Source: Paralithodes platypus
Lineage: Eukaryota; Arthropoda; Malacostraca; Decapoda; Lithodidae
Direction: 5' to 3'
Assembly: GCA_032716605.1 (NCBI GenBank)
Contig: CM064573.1
Coordinates: forward strand, 7,090,543 to 7,154,542
Length of the DNA: 64,000 nucleotides
The notes beneath the pieces were generated by a model. It was not told where the DNA came from. It was given only the letters and a program-made list of their open reading frames with translations, and did no database searches. The position numbers and the translations under genes are program-made. Every line of letters begins with the position of its first letter. The stretch's first letter is position 1. This document shows positions 13,350-24,751 of the stretch, piece after piece.

Positions 13350-13545
13350 ATGGAAAAAAAAAAAAAAAATGTATGTATATGTATGTGTGTGCACTGTACA
13401 GTATGTATATATATACTGTATATATATGTGTGTATGTATGTATGTGTATATGTATGTGTATATATATGTATATATATATATGTATATGTATGTATGTGTA
13501 TGTGTGTATGTGTATATATGCATATATGCATATTATAGTTTGTAA
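13350..13545. repeat. poly(A) and TGTA/TA-rich stretch in the CR1-like 3' region
   Basis: A run of 16 A's at 13354-13369 is followed by TGTATG and TATATA repeats. It lies between the ORF2 stop and the element's terminal repeats. Confidence 0.85.
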
Positions 13546-13608
13546 GGCCAGACTGCCTAGTAAGGACCTTGAGGTCTGTGTGGTCTGTGTATCTATGTAG
13601 CTCTATGT

Positions 13609-13744
13609 AGCTCTCTCTCTCTCTCGCTCGCTCGCTAGCTCGCTAGCTCGCTCGCTCTCGCTCTCGCTCTCGCGCTCTCGCTCTCGCTCTCGCTCTCTTG
13701 CTCTCGCTCTCGTTCTCGCGCTCTCTCTCTCTCTCTCTCTCTCT
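13609..13744. repeat. (CT)n/(CTCG)n microsatellite, 3' junction
   Basis: CT repeats with many CTCG variants, then pure CT to 13744. It forms the downstream half of the microsatellite split by the CR1-like insertion. The right-arm counterpart is the (GA)n at 31720-31738. Confidence 0.95.
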
Positions 13745-15620
13745 TATAAGCGCACGCTGTGGAGTGATAACCAAAGTACCAGGTCAGATATAATATTGTG
13801 GGTTGGATATCCGTAAAAGGTTCCACAACACCACAGAGTTTGTGGAAACCTTTACCATAATGTAGGAAAGGCATCAGTGTGGAGGAGAACCACAATACCA
13901 ACACAACTTTACTACATCGGATCTCTGTGTTTTCTGCTGTGTTTGTTAGGATGGGGTATATTGTAGAGGTTTGAATGCTATGCATCTGTATTACTTGGAA
14001 CGCCAACATACAACGAATTAACGCTAGATTGCATATATTTAGTGTTTCTATGTATAGCTAACATTGGATTATGGAAAGCTTAAGAAATAATTTGAAAACA
14101 TTGTGTCACATGGCTGGACAATAAGGGAAGCAATGAAATAAAGAATAGGTGTTCTCAAATATAAAGAAGAAAGACAAAGCAACACCAATAGTTTTTAGTT
14201 TTAGACTTAACACAAAACATATTTAATGTGTTGGCTTTCATCAACCAAGATATGATATTACTCACTTAGAAAAGTCTACGAAGATAAAGTATACAATTGT
14301 TATATAAAATGTCAAACAACAAATACACTGGCCTTGTTCATGTCAGCATTTCCTTACATTGTGTCCTCCTCCATTTCTGAAATACCATTTTCCTCCTTTC
14401 TCTTGCCATCCTTCCCACACCTCCAGCCCTCCAATACAATGGTTGGTCCCTGGGGTCTCCAAATGCATTTCCAATGTGGCCGAGTAACACGAGAACCTGT
14501 TATCGTATAGATGTTGCGGCTCACAACGTATATACCATGGGATGTGTTACATAGTGTTCATATTTTATTGTTCTAATACCCCTAAACACATATGGTTCAC
14601 ACTATTTACTGATCAAAGTTATTTTATTTTCACCCACAACTTGACTCAATCCAACTTAACATTGTTTTTTGGGAATTATATTTCCCACCATGAACATATT
14701 TTGATCTAGACAACTTTCTTTTCTACCTGGATAATGAGATTTGTCGGTACTTGATGTATTTACCTGTTCATCCCATCACTACCAATCTTCACCACATTCC
14801 TCACAATCAATGTATATTTGCGTTCCAGACCAACTGAAATGTCTTGTTTTGTCCATGACAACAAATTCTTTACATTTTCACACAGTAACCTAATGAAATG
14901 TCTCACTTCCTGACAACCTTCTTGCCTGCCTCCTTAACATCATTAAATAGTTTACCTTAACCGAACAAACTGTCATCTGTCACAATCAACATTTGTCTCA
15001 CAAACAACATCAGTCTCATCAACACCACTTGTCCCACCTGCGACATATAAGACTCGCTTGTCATAACATAAGCCTTAGTTTCAGGCACTAAAGAGTGGTG
15101 ATAACATCTACCAGACCTTATGATATCAATAGAAACATGTCTGCCTCGTAACAGCTGGTGCCAATTATGACAGCCACCACAACACCCAGACTAATTAATG
15201 GATGCGTCTATAACAATTACTACCAGAGAGGAACCGCACGGCACCACCAACTGTAATTGATTCTCTGATTAATTGGCTGGCTGAGTGGGTTAAGGGTTGG
15301 CTACCATGATCTGGGTGATGGCCTGGTGTGTGGATCACAACACTCTGCACTGACAGTTACCTTCAGTCATAAGGTAGACAGAGAGGAAGATATACAAAAA
15401 CAAGTTCAGTACACCAAGGAATCATGGATGTAGAAAGTTGAAGAAATTTTTCTGAGAAAATGAGAACAAATTAAAAATAATAAGACGAATACGGACATGC
15501 ATCGTGATCGAATTTCTTGAGTTGAATAATATTGTATGGCGATAGCTGATTTTATTTTTTATTTTTTTGAGACAATGAACGGAGGAAGGAAAAACAGATA
15601 AAACAAAAAGGTCCATGTGC
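13745..15620. other. left-arm sequence without genes
   Basis: Matches 29839-31718 in reverse complement. A frame of about 90 codons at 13740-14009 is also open in the right arm, but the flanking non-coding DNA is equally conserved, so it is not evidence for a gene. Confidence 0.6.
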
Positions 15621-15810
15621 CTAAAGGTATCCTCCATTCATAAAATGTTTGTAACAACTGGATTTAAACTTTTGTAGATTGTAAGTTTGTGGAAAGCAAC
15701 TCGAGGGAAGTGAATTCCAAAGAGTAGTAGTTCTAGGGATAAATGAATTTTGATAAGCAGAAGTTCTGCATTGTGGAGGAGAAAGTGTAAATTCATGGGC
15801 GCATAGTAAC
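15621..15810 (-). pseudogene. non-LTR RT C-terminal relic, left-arm copy
   Basis: The minus frame ends RTSAYQNSFIPRTTTLWNSL then PSSCFPQTYNLQKFKSSCYK before a stop. The pattern SFxPRTxxxWNSLP followed by a hydrophobic FK segment is the extreme C-terminus of many non-LTR ORF2 proteins. Only about 60 codons remain. The right arm holds the same relic at 29655-29838 with nearly identical protein, so it is older than the duplication. Confidence 0.75.
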
Positions 15811-16261
15811 GTAATAGTTAATAAGATACTTTGGGGATACGGAAGGAAGGGATTGACAAACTTTGGTTGAAATACAATCATTATACTCTACATAACCTGT
15901 GAACAGACAGACAGACGTAAGTACACTCTCAAAGTATCGAATACAAAAGCTTATGAGCCACAATGAATACACCCAAACTTGTATTATTCCGTGGTATAGT
16001 AAGGGGGACAAATCCTCACCCCTCAATAAGGTTATCCAATCATCTCGAACATTTTTGTGTGAGGTTTGCAACTAACCAAGAACTAGTACCTAACTATCAT
16101 GATTATTGAACAAAAACTTCTAATGTACATATTGAGAGTGGTCCAAGAGGGGGGAAGCTGGGGGTGTCCAATATTGACGAAATATTAACATGATCCTTTC
16201 AGGTACCGAATGAAGGAGGTGGCTAAGTAAAGTCAACATGCATTCATTGGTTCTCCAGATA

Positions 16262-16345
16262 TTTTGTGAACAGACACACACACACACAGTCAGACACACA
16301 CACACACAGCCAGACAAACACACACACACACACACACACACAAGG
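16262..16345. repeat. (CA)n/CAGAC compound microsatellite
   Basis: CA repeats broken by GTCAGA and GCCAGA. The right-arm equivalent at 29120-29195 is shorter. Confidence 0.9.
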
Positions 16346-16452
16346 ACGGAAACAATACCTTGCGCTTTCAACCCTACGGCGACGCTCAGGGTAATGCTGG
16401 CCAGAATAGTAGAATGATAAACAACATTCTATTCTGAAATGGTTCAGTACAA

Positions 16453-16672
16453 CACTGGTAGCCAAACAGGATACATCACGAGGTATACAACATGGTGGCT
16501 ATAACAACACTGGTAGCCAAACAGGATACATCACGAGGTATACAACATGGTGGCTATAACAACACTGCTAGCCAAACAGGATACATCACGAGGTATACAA
16601 CATGGTGGCTATAACAACACTGGTAGCCAAACAGGATACATCACGAGGTATACAACATGGTGGCAATAACAA
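16453..16672. repeat. 55-bp tandem repeat, four copies
   Basis: Units begin at 16453, 16508, 16563 and 16618 with CACTGGTAGCCAAACAGG, and each ends GGTGGCTATAACAA (last copy GGTGGCAATAACAA). The right-arm version at about 28820-29030 is eroded and irregular. Confidence 0.93.
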
Positions 16673-16735
16673 CACAGATGGTAATGTCTCCCCAAAAAGG
16701 ACTCAAGGGAAAGAGAGGGTGAGGTCAATGAACAA

Positions 16736-16740
<5 letters not shown>

Positions 16741-16793
<53 letters not shown>

Positions 16794-16806
16794 CCCCCCC
16801 CCCCTC
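16741..16806. repeat. (GA)n followed by poly(C); left-arm empty site
   Basis: Pure GA to 16791, then a run of C's. In the right arm the same microsatellite (24390-24790 and 28710-28743) is split by a 3.9-kb CR1-like element. This is therefore the unoccupied version of that site. Confidence 0.9.
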
Positions 16807-16980
16807 TCGCTCTTTGTGCTGTGTAAGTGTTCCCATCTCCTTGATTGGCCCCGTGGGGTGCTTCCCAGTAGTGGACTCAAAGTAGTAATGACAGAGAGTG
16901 TTGGAATGGTTGGGAGGGGGACTATTAAAGACATCTCTGGAGGTCCATTACAAGGGGAAAGAGGGAGGAAGGATGTACAA

Positions 16981-17185
16981 TCGCGCTAATAAGTGATGTC
17001 TCGGCACCAAGTATGTGTTGATCAATAATTGGTATCAGCATTATCTAAGCTTCATTTCTTCATATCGAGTGAAATATACAAACATATTCCTACAATTATC
17101 CACCCTATTCAACATCTGACAAACATTAATACAGCACAGAACAAGCCAAACGTAATGACAGCTGGGACATGACTTATTAGCGCGA
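16981..17185. repeat. inverted-repeat element with TCGCGCTAATAAGT ends
   Basis: TCGCGCTAATAAGTGATGTC at 16980-16999 is mirrored by the reverse complement at about 17166-17185 with one or two mismatches, enclosing about 165 bp. It resembles a MITE, but I find no convincing target-site duplication. One end touches the 60-bp minisatellite. The right arm keeps it at 23966-24181. Confidence 0.6.
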
Positions 17186-17190
17186 CCGTA

Positions 17191-18624
17191 CCAAGGATGG
17201 TGCACCAGTATAGAGCAACCAATGACAGGCGGTACTGGAAGGTCACTGTACCAAGGATGGTGCACCAGTATAGAGCAACCAATGACAGGCGGTACTGGAA
17301 GGTCACTGTACCAAGGATGGTGCACCAGTATAGAACAACCAATGCCAGGCGGTACTGGAAGGTCACTGTACCAAGGATGGTGCACCAGTATAGAACAACC
17401 AATGACAGGCGGTACTGGAAGGTCACTGTACCAAGGATGGTGCACCAGTATAGAACAACCAATGACAGGCGGTACTGGAAGGTCACTGTACCAAGGATGG
17501 TGCACCAGTATAGAACAACCAATGGCAGGCAGTACTGGAAGGTAACTGTACCAAGGATGGTGCACCAGTATAGAACAACCAATGACAGGCGGTACTGGAA
17601 GGTCACTGTAACAAGGATGGTGCACCAGTATAGAACAACCAATGACAGGCGGTACTGGAAGGTCACCATACCAAGGATGGTGCACCAGTATAGAACAACC
17701 AATGACAGGCGGTACTGGAAGGTCACTGTACCAAGGATGGTGCACCAGTATAGAACAACCAATGACAGGCGGTACTGGAAGGTCACTGTACCAAGGATGG
17801 GGCACCAGTATAGAACAACCAATGACAGGCGGTACTGGAAGGTCACTGTACCAAGGATGGTGCACCAGTATAGAACAACCAATGACAGGCGGTACTGGAA
17901 GGTCACTGTACCAAGGATGGTGCACCAGTATAGAACAACCAATGACAGGCGGTACTGGAAGGTCACTGTACCAAGGATGGTGCACCAGTATAGAACAACC
18001 AATGACAGGCGGTACTGGAAGGTCACTGTACCAAGGATGGTGCACCAGTATAGAACAACCAATGACAGGCGGTACTGGAAGGTCACTGTACCAAGGATGG
18101 TGCACCAGTATAGAACAACCAATGACAGGCGGTGCTGGAAGGTCACTGTACCAAGGATGGTGCACCAGTATAGAACAACCAATGGCAGGCGGTACTGGAA
18201 GGTCACTGTACCAAGGATGGTGCACCAGTATAGAACAACCAATGACAGGTGGTACTGGAAGGTCACTGTACCAAGGATGGTGCACCAGTATAGAACAACC
18301 AATGACAGGCAGTACTGGAAGGTCACTGTACCAAGGATGGTGCACCAGTATAGAACAACCAATGACAGGCGGTACTGGAAGGTCACTGTACCAAGGATGG
18401 TGCACCAGTATAGAACAACCAATGCCAGGCAGTACTGGAAGGTCACTGTACCAAGGATGGTGCACCAGTATAGAACAACCAATGACAGGCGGTACTGGAA
18501 GGTCGCTGTACCAAGGATGGTGCACCAGTATAGAACAACCAATGACAGGCGGTACTGGAAGGTCACTGTACCAAGGATGGTGCACCAGTATAAAACAACC
18601 AATGACAGGCGGTACTGGAAGGTG
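17191..18624. repeat. 60-bp minisatellite, 24 units (left arm)
   Basis: Twenty-four units in perfect 60-bp register start every 60 bases from 17191 with CCAAGGATGGTGCACCAG. Most differ by zero to two substitutions and I see no length changes. Since 60 is divisible by three, several frames on both strands stay open for about 500 codons (for example repeats of VHQYRTTNDRRYWKVTVPRM). They have no start context, no family resemblance, and decay at once in the other arm. I regard them as non-coding. Confidence 0.97.
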
Positions 18625-18639
18625 AAATATGGAAAAGCT

Positions 18640-19155
18640 GGGTTCTATTGTTAAGGGTGGAAATACATGGATGAAGATACGCGAACACTGTATAATAGAT
18701 AATGCTTATGCATAGATTTATAATCAGAAGTTGCGCTAGTGAGCAATATGTTCTCGCTCATATGTACGTATATTTACATACATATGTGCATATGACCATA
18801 TAAATACACGTACAGTACATATATATATTATATACCTTATATTCTCAACCGGGCTCGAACCATTGACAGCACATACACACAGACATACATATACAAAATA
18901 TATGCACATTACATGCATATATGCTCTTCTCTTATCCACCTGATACTCTCAGCCGGGCTCGAACCACAAACAGTATACACTATAGACACATATATATATA
19001 CATAAATAACGCATACATATATACACATATACGCACACATATATACACATATACTGTACATACATAGATACACATATACACATATACACATATACATAAA
19101 CAAACTCAAGCAAATACATACATAATTATATTCTAATACACACACACACACACTA
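18640..19155. other. AT-rich left-arm segment with paired B-box-like motifs
   Basis: CCGGGCTCGAACC occurs at 18850-18862 and again at 18951-18963 within an imperfect duplication. In reverse complement it reads GGTTCGAGCCCGG, a perfect RNA polymerase III B-box pattern, but no A box or tRNA fold accompanies it. The rest is TA/CA-rich sequence. Confidence 0.5.
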
Positions 19156-19205
19156 TGCATACATTATTAAAGGTGGGCGCGTATATATGGTGTGACAGGC
19201 CGTTA

Positions 19206-19551
19206 TTACACATTATTAATAATATTAACAATGGTTGGGATAGGACTATTTTTATATCTGTCAGTTCTTGCTCTTATTGGTTGGAGTGTGTTGAAATGAC
19301 GAGCTGCACGTGTTGGTCTAGGGGCGTCTGGTGGAAGTAAGTTTCTGTGTCGTGGGTGAACAAGCAGCTTAGATGCAAACTGTTTGAGTGTGTTGTAGTG
19401 GTGGGTTGAAAGTGCAGGTATGCTAAGGGTGGTGAGAGCTTCCTCGTACCCTGGATATGTGCCTCCCAGGATGATCCTGCATGCCCTCCTCTGCACTCTC
19501 TCCAATTGACGTTGTGTCAGGGTTAGAGAGGAGGACCAGGCGGGAGAGGCG

Positions 19552-19563
<12 letters not shown>
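19206..19563 (-). pseudogene. non-LTR RT C-terminal relic (VQRRACRIILG type), left arm
   Basis: The minus frame reads ERVQRRACRIILGGTYPGYE followed by EALTTLSIPALSTH, FASKLLVHPRHRNLLPP and RARTDRYKNSPIPTIVNIIN. This is a well-conserved C-terminal block of an arthropod non-LTR retrotransposon, after the RT domain. Upstream coding sequence is replaced by a (GTATAT)n tract at 19550-19590, so the copy is 5'-truncated to about 110 codons. The right arm has the counterpart at 21958-22323 with frameshifts. Confidence 0.8.
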
Positions 19564-19588
<25 letters not shown>

Positions 19589-19852
19589 GCGTATGTATGT
19601 GCGTACGTACGTGTATATATGTATGTTCTGTATATGAGTAAGTAAAATAAATGTGTATATGTACTGTATATCACTTACTCTCATGGTTATTTTATGATAA
19701 TTTGTATTCTGCACCTGCATCATTATTGTTTTTTTTTGTTTTTTTTTTGTAAACTGAGCTTACCATCTTCATATCTGTACATCTCATGTTCATCCACTAA
19801 ATTGTAAAATGTGTATTTTCAGCTCATGAGGCTGTCATTCTTTAATAAACAG

Positions 19853-19856
<4 letters not shown>

Positions 19857-19898
<42 letters not shown>
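19857..19898. repeat. (ATT)n microsatellite
   Basis: About 14 trinucleotide units. The reverse complement (AAT)n is at 21612-21650 in the right arm. Confidence 0.97.
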
Positions 19899-19899
<1 letters not shown>

Positions 19900-20142
19900 A
19901 CACACACACACGAGTAAACATAGTCATTCATTTGATGGCAACACAGCGCTCTTTTCCTATTTAAATGTTTTGCTAAGTTTGGTGGAACAGTATTTTACTT
20001 CAGATTAATTATATCTAAGAATCAAAATAGCACAGTTAGCAGCAACCAAATAACATGATGTCAAACATTAGTATTTTGATAATCGCAGCGAGTAATCCTT
20101 AAATTTAAGACACAATTTTGCACACTAACGTTCACACACATA

Positions 20143-20242
20143 NNNNNNNNNNNNNNNNNNNNNNNNNNNNNNNNNNNNNNNNNNNNNNNNNNNNNNNNNN
20201 NNNNNNNNNNNNNNNNNNNNNNNNNNNNNNNNNNNNNNNNNN
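20143..20242. other. assembly gap (100 N)
   Basis: Exactly 100 N's, the usual placeholder for a scaffold join of unknown size. The sequence to its left is still homologous to the right arm at its very last bases. Confidence 1.
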
Positions 20243-20983
20243 ATCATAAATATTAACATTCTTAATTTATATAATGTTGATATTGGTATAATTCTCATCC
20301 GTGTATTATTATTATGTGTTGTTCTCATGGTACTCACCGTGAATTAGACTTGATGCATGTCTTTATCCTTCCCCTCTCCCTCATAAAGTCACTCTCTCAC
20401 ATAATTGTATCTGCATATGGGTTATTAGTGTGTACTAGTCTTCAGAGTGATTTAAAAGTATAATACATTTATTCTGGTCTGATCTACCAGCCTGTCTATC
20501 TACTAATACATCTGTCTAGCTGATAACTGTCTGTTTATATGCTAGTATATTAGAGTTTGGTATATTTTGTAAATATTGGGTAGTTATGGAATTAATTAAG
20601 CAAAGGTCTATGTCGTACTATAGCCGATTATATTATAAATTGTGGCCATTATATTTCAGATTCGTACAGTGTTCATAGACGTGTTTCACGTTGTTTTGTC
20701 CATACACCAATACTTTAGAAACTATTATTACGATATATACAAATATAAAGATTACTTTTGAAACTTGGAGATTTATACCATAGTAAAACAAACTGGAGTA
20801 TGACATACATGCAGTGATACCATGACTTCAGCTGTCCAATAATAGATTGGGTCACAAGAGGTTACGTTTCACGGTAATGCGTTATATGGTAAATATAATG
20901 CATTATGTCAGAATCGAAGGTTATTAATTTGCATATAACTACGTTCGTAACAGGTCATTCTCGAGATCCTCGGTTGGAAGCCT
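20243..20983. other. spacer between the arms, no feature
   Basis: AT-rich sequence unique within the window. It would be the loop of the palindrome, or it may continue the homology that the left contig does not reach. Confidence 0.6.
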
Positions 20984-20986
20984 TTA

Positions 20987-21214
20987 AGCTCGGTTCACAC
21001 ACCGTTCTAACGTCCCGTCCGTCCCTCCGGACCAAGAAAATAACTTCTGTGTGTGTCCCGTGGGGTGTCCCGGCATAACACGTTTTCTGGCAATTTGCCC
21101 AGACCCACACGGACCATTTTATGCATGCATAAAAAGGACGCCGCCTAGGCGCTTTTTATTAAATAGGTCGGGGACCGGACGGGACGTTAGAAAGTGTATG
21201 TGTGAAACCGAGCT
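20987..21214. mobile_element. MITE, PIF/Harbinger-like (TTA target site)
   Basis: 228 bp with long terminal inverted repeats: the left end AGCTCGGTTCACACAC is mirrored at the right as GTGTGAAACCGAGCT, and CTAACGTCCCGTCCG is mirrored as CGGACGGGACGTTAG. It is flanked by TTA on both sides (20984-20986 and 21215-21217). A 3-bp TWA target duplication with this size fits PIF/Harbinger MITEs. There is no coding capacity. Confidence 0.8.
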
Positions 21215-21609
21215 TTACGAGCCCGCAAGCGTGCACGATCAGGGAACCAACCCCCTTCCCCGCGCTACTATGGGACCTTTTTCAAAACCAACACCTGTAC
21301 CAATAACCCCCCCCCCCACCCCCAGGGCATGTTGGCTGGTATACAGTTACGTTAAGAGGTTATGTGTGTTAACGTGAGTGTGCAAAATTGTGTCTTAAAT
21401 TTGAGGATTACTCGCTGCGATTATCAAAAATACTAATGTTTGACATCATGTTATTTGGTTGCTGATAACTGTGCTATTTTGATTCTTAGATATATATTAA
21501 TCTGAAGTAAAATACTGTTCCACCAAACTTAGCAAAACATTTAAATAGGAAAAGAGCGGCTGTGTTGCCATCAAATGAAGGACTATGGTTACTCGTGTGT
21601 GTGTTTTGT

Positions 21610-21651
<42 letters not shown>

Positions 21652-21921
21652 CTGTTTATTAAAGAATGGCAGCCTCATGAGCTGAAAATACACATTTTAC
21701 AATTTAGAGGATGAACATGCGATGTACAGATATGAAGATGGTAAGCTCAGTTTACAAAAAAAAAACAAAACACAATAAAGATGCAGGTGCAGGATAGAAT
21801 ACAAATTATCATAAAATAACCATGAGGCTAAGTGATATGAAGTACATATACACAGTTTTACTTACTCATATACAGAAAATTACAGTATATTAATGTACGT
21901 CCGCACTTACAATAAGCATAC

Positions 21922-21952
<31 letters not shown>

Positions 21953-21957
21953 CGCCT

Positions 21958-22323
21958 CTCCCGCCTGGTCCTCCTCTCTAACACTGACACAACAACGTCA
22001 ATTGGAGAGAGTGCAGAGGCGGGCATGCAGGATCAGCCTGGGAGGCACATAACCAGGGTACGAGGACGCTCTCACCACCCTTAGCATACCGGGCGCTTTC
22101 AACCCACCACTACCAACACTACTCAAACAGTTTGCATCTAAGATGCTTGTTCACCCACGGAACCCCCCCCACCCCCCCCCAAAAACTTACTTCCACCAGA
22201 CGCCCCTAGACCAACCCGTGCAAGCTCGTCATTAAAACACCACTCCAACCAATAAGAGCAAGAACTGACAGATATTAAAAATAGTCATATCCCAACCATT
22301 GTTAATATTATGAATAATGTGTA
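21958..22323 (+). pseudogene. non-LTR RT C-terminal relic (VQRRACRIILG type), right arm
   Basis: Counterpart of 19206-19563. The plus strand begins LSRLVLLSNTDTTTSIGESA in a shifted frame and carries the same block with several indels, including a C-rich expansion at 22159-22178. It is not translatable. Confidence 0.75.
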
Positions 22324-22929
22324 TAATAACGGCCTGTCACACCATATCTACGCGCCCACCTTTAATAATGTATGCATAGTGGGTGTGCGTGTGTGTATTT
22401 AGAAGATAATTATGTAATGTAATTTGCTTGAGTTTGTTTATGTATCTGTGTATATATGTATATGTGTATATGTGTATCTATGTATGTACAGTATATGTGT
22501 CTGTATGCGTGCGTATATGTGTAGATATGTATGCGTTATTTAGGTGATATATATGTGTCTATAGGGGTATACTGTTTGGTCGGTTCGAGCCCGGCTGAGG
22601 GTATCAGGTGGATAAGAGAAGAGCATATATGCTAGGTACTGTGCATATATTTATGTCTATGTATGTCTGTGTGTATGGGCTGTCAATGGTTCGAGCCCGG
22701 TTGAGAATATAAGGAATATATATAATATATATGTACTGTACGTGTATTTATATGGTCATATGCAAATATGTATTGTAAATAGTACGTACAGAGGAGCGAG
22801 AACATATGTCTCACTAGCGCAACTTCTGATTATAAATGAGATGCATTACGATTATATATTATACAGTGTTCGCGTATCTTCATCCATGTATTTCCACCCT
22901 TAACCAATAGGAACCAAGCTTGCATATTT

Positions 22930-23962
22930 CACCTTCCAGTAACGCCTTTCATTGGTGGTATATACTGGTGCACCATCCTTGGTACAGTGACCTTACAGTA
23001 ACCGCCTGTAATTGGTTGTTCTATGAATGGTGCACCATCCCTTGGTACAGTGAACTTCCAGTAACGCCTGCCATTGGTTGTTCTATACTGGTTTTGGCAA
23101 CCATACTTGGTACAGTGACCTTCCAGTGACCGCCTGTCATTGGTTGTTCTATACTGGGGCACCATCCTTGGTACAGGGACCGTTCAGTCCCGACTGTCAT
23201 TGGTTGGTCTCTACTGGTGCACCCTCCTTGGTACAGTGCCGTTCCAGTACCGACTGTCATTGGTTGTTCGATACTGGTGCACCATACTTGGTACAGTGAC
23301 CTTACAGTACCGCCTGTCATTGGTTGTTCTATACTTTGTGCACCATCCTTGGTACAGTGACCTTCCAGTACCGCCTGTCCTTGGTTTTTCTATACTGGTG
23401 CACCATCATTGGTACAGTGACATTCCAGTACCGACTGTCAATGGTTGTTCTATACTGGTGCACCATCCTTGGTACAGTGACCTTCCAGTACCGCCTGTCA
23501 TTGGGGTTCTATACTGGTGCACCATCCTTGGTACGGTGACCTTCCAGTACCGCCTGTCATTGGTTGTTCTATTACTGGTGCACCATCCTTGGTACAGTGA
23601 CCTTCCAGTACCGTCCTGTCCATTGGTTGTTCTATACTGGTGCACCATCCCGTGGTACAGGGACCTTCCAGTATGCATGCCATTTGGGGGGCTATACTGG
23701 TGCCACCCTCCTTGGTACAGTGACCCGTTCACAGTACCGCCTGTCATTGGTTGTTCTATACTGGTGCACCATCCTTGGTACAGTGACCCCTTCCCCAGTA
23801 CCGACTGTCATTGGTTGTTCTATACTGGGGCAACGCCTTGGTACAGTGACCTTCCAGTACCGCCCGGCATTGGGTGTTCCTATACGGGTGCACCATCCTA
23901 GGTAACAGTGAACTTCCAGTAACGACTGTCATTGGTTGCTCTATACTGGTGCACCATCCTTG
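22930..23962. repeat. 60-bp minisatellite, eroded right-arm copy
   Basis: About 17 units in reverse complement to 17191-18624, recognisable from CACCATCCTTGGTACAGTGA. The unit length drifts between roughly 57 and 62 bases because of many single-base insertions and deletions, and homopolymer expansions such as GGGGGG near 23685 appear. This contrasts sharply with the clean left array. Confidence 0.93.
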
Positions 23963-23965
23963 GTT

Positions 23966-24181
23966 AGGTCGCGCTAATAAAGCATGCTCCAGATGTTCAT
24001 TCCGTTTGGCTTGTTCTGTGCTTGTATTAATGTTTGTCAGATGTTGAATAGGGTGGATAATTGTAGGACATATGTTTGTCTATTTTCACTCGATATGAAG
24101 AAATGAAGCTTAGATACTGCTGATACCAATTATTGATCAACACCTAGTGAGTACCGAGCACATCCACTTATTAGCGCGATG
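23966..24181. repeat. inverted-repeat element, right-arm copy
   Basis: TCGCGCTAATAAAGCATG at one end and CACTTATTAGCGCGA at the other. It matches 16981-17185 in reverse orientation with small indels. Confidence 0.55.
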
Positions 24182-24389
24182 TGTACATCCTTCCTCCCTC
24201 TTTTTCCCCGGGTAATGGACCTCCAGAGATGTCTGTAATAGTCCCCCTCACAAACCCATTCCAAACCTCTCTGTCATTACTACTTTTGAGTCCACTACTG
24301 GGCAAGCACCCCACGGTGGGCCACATCAAGGAGATGGGACACACTACCACAGCACAAAGAGCTTGAGAGGGCGACGGGGGGGGGGCGGT

Positions 24390-24390
24390 G

Positions 24391-24422
<32 letters not shown>

Positions 24423-24516
24423 CTCTCTCTCTCTCTCTCTCTCTCCTATCTCTCTCTCTCTGCTCTCTCCTCTCTCCGCTCCTCTCTACTCTCTCTCTCT
24501 ATCTCTCTCTCTCTCG

Positions 24517-24556
<40 letters not shown>

Positions 24557-24672
24557 CTCTTCTCTACCATTCTTCTCTATCTCCTATCTATCTCTCTCTC
24601 TCTCTCCTCGTATCATCTCGCTCTCTCTCTCGCTATCGCTACTCACTCTTCTCGCTCTCTCCTCTCTCTCTC

Positions 24673-24708
<36 letters not shown>

Positions 24709-24751
24709 CTCTCTTCTTCTCTCTCTCGTGATCTCTGTCTCTCTCTCTGGC

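Larger units (their letters stand above)
10471..13612 (+). mobile_element. CR1-like non-LTR retrotransposon, nearly intact ORF2 copy
   Basis: The copy starts just upstream of the endonuclease, lacks ORF1, and encodes endonuclease, RT and the C-terminal region. After the stop codon come a run of 16 A's, a TGTA-rich stretch, and a terminal segment ending in repeats CTATGTAGCT, CTATGTAGCT that grade into (CT)n. Short terminal repeats at the 3' end are a CR1-clade hallmark. The element is missing from the matching place in the right arm. (CT)n lies on both sides, so it interrupted a CT microsatellite. Only two frameshifts disrupt the coding sequence, so it is young. Confidence 0.9.
7981..20142 (+). 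repeat. large inverted repeat, left arm
   Basis: Matches 21361-36314 in reverse complement over its full length. Example anchors are 8344-8670 with 33552-33869, 9258-9449 with 32764-32955, 13740-14009 with 31454-31725, 15621-16071 with 29388-29838, and 20081-20142 with 21361-21435. Where I compared by eye, identity is in the high 90s per cent, with more indels in the right arm. The homology ends at a minisatellite on the outside and at the assembly gap on the inside. The arms differ by three retrotransposon insertions and by array lengths. Confidence 0.95.

Noticed and set aside
17191..18624. CRISPR array
   Set aside because: There are no unique spacers; units are contiguous identical 60-mers in a eukaryotic context.
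17041..18654. Several overlapping frames of 485-514 codons made of 20-residue repeats
   Set aside because: They are products of a 60-bp minisatellite with no stops. Open frames exist on both strands, and the right-arm copy is full of frameshifts.
20125..20337. Frame crossing the N gap
   Set aside because: It spans unknown bases and cannot be interpreted.
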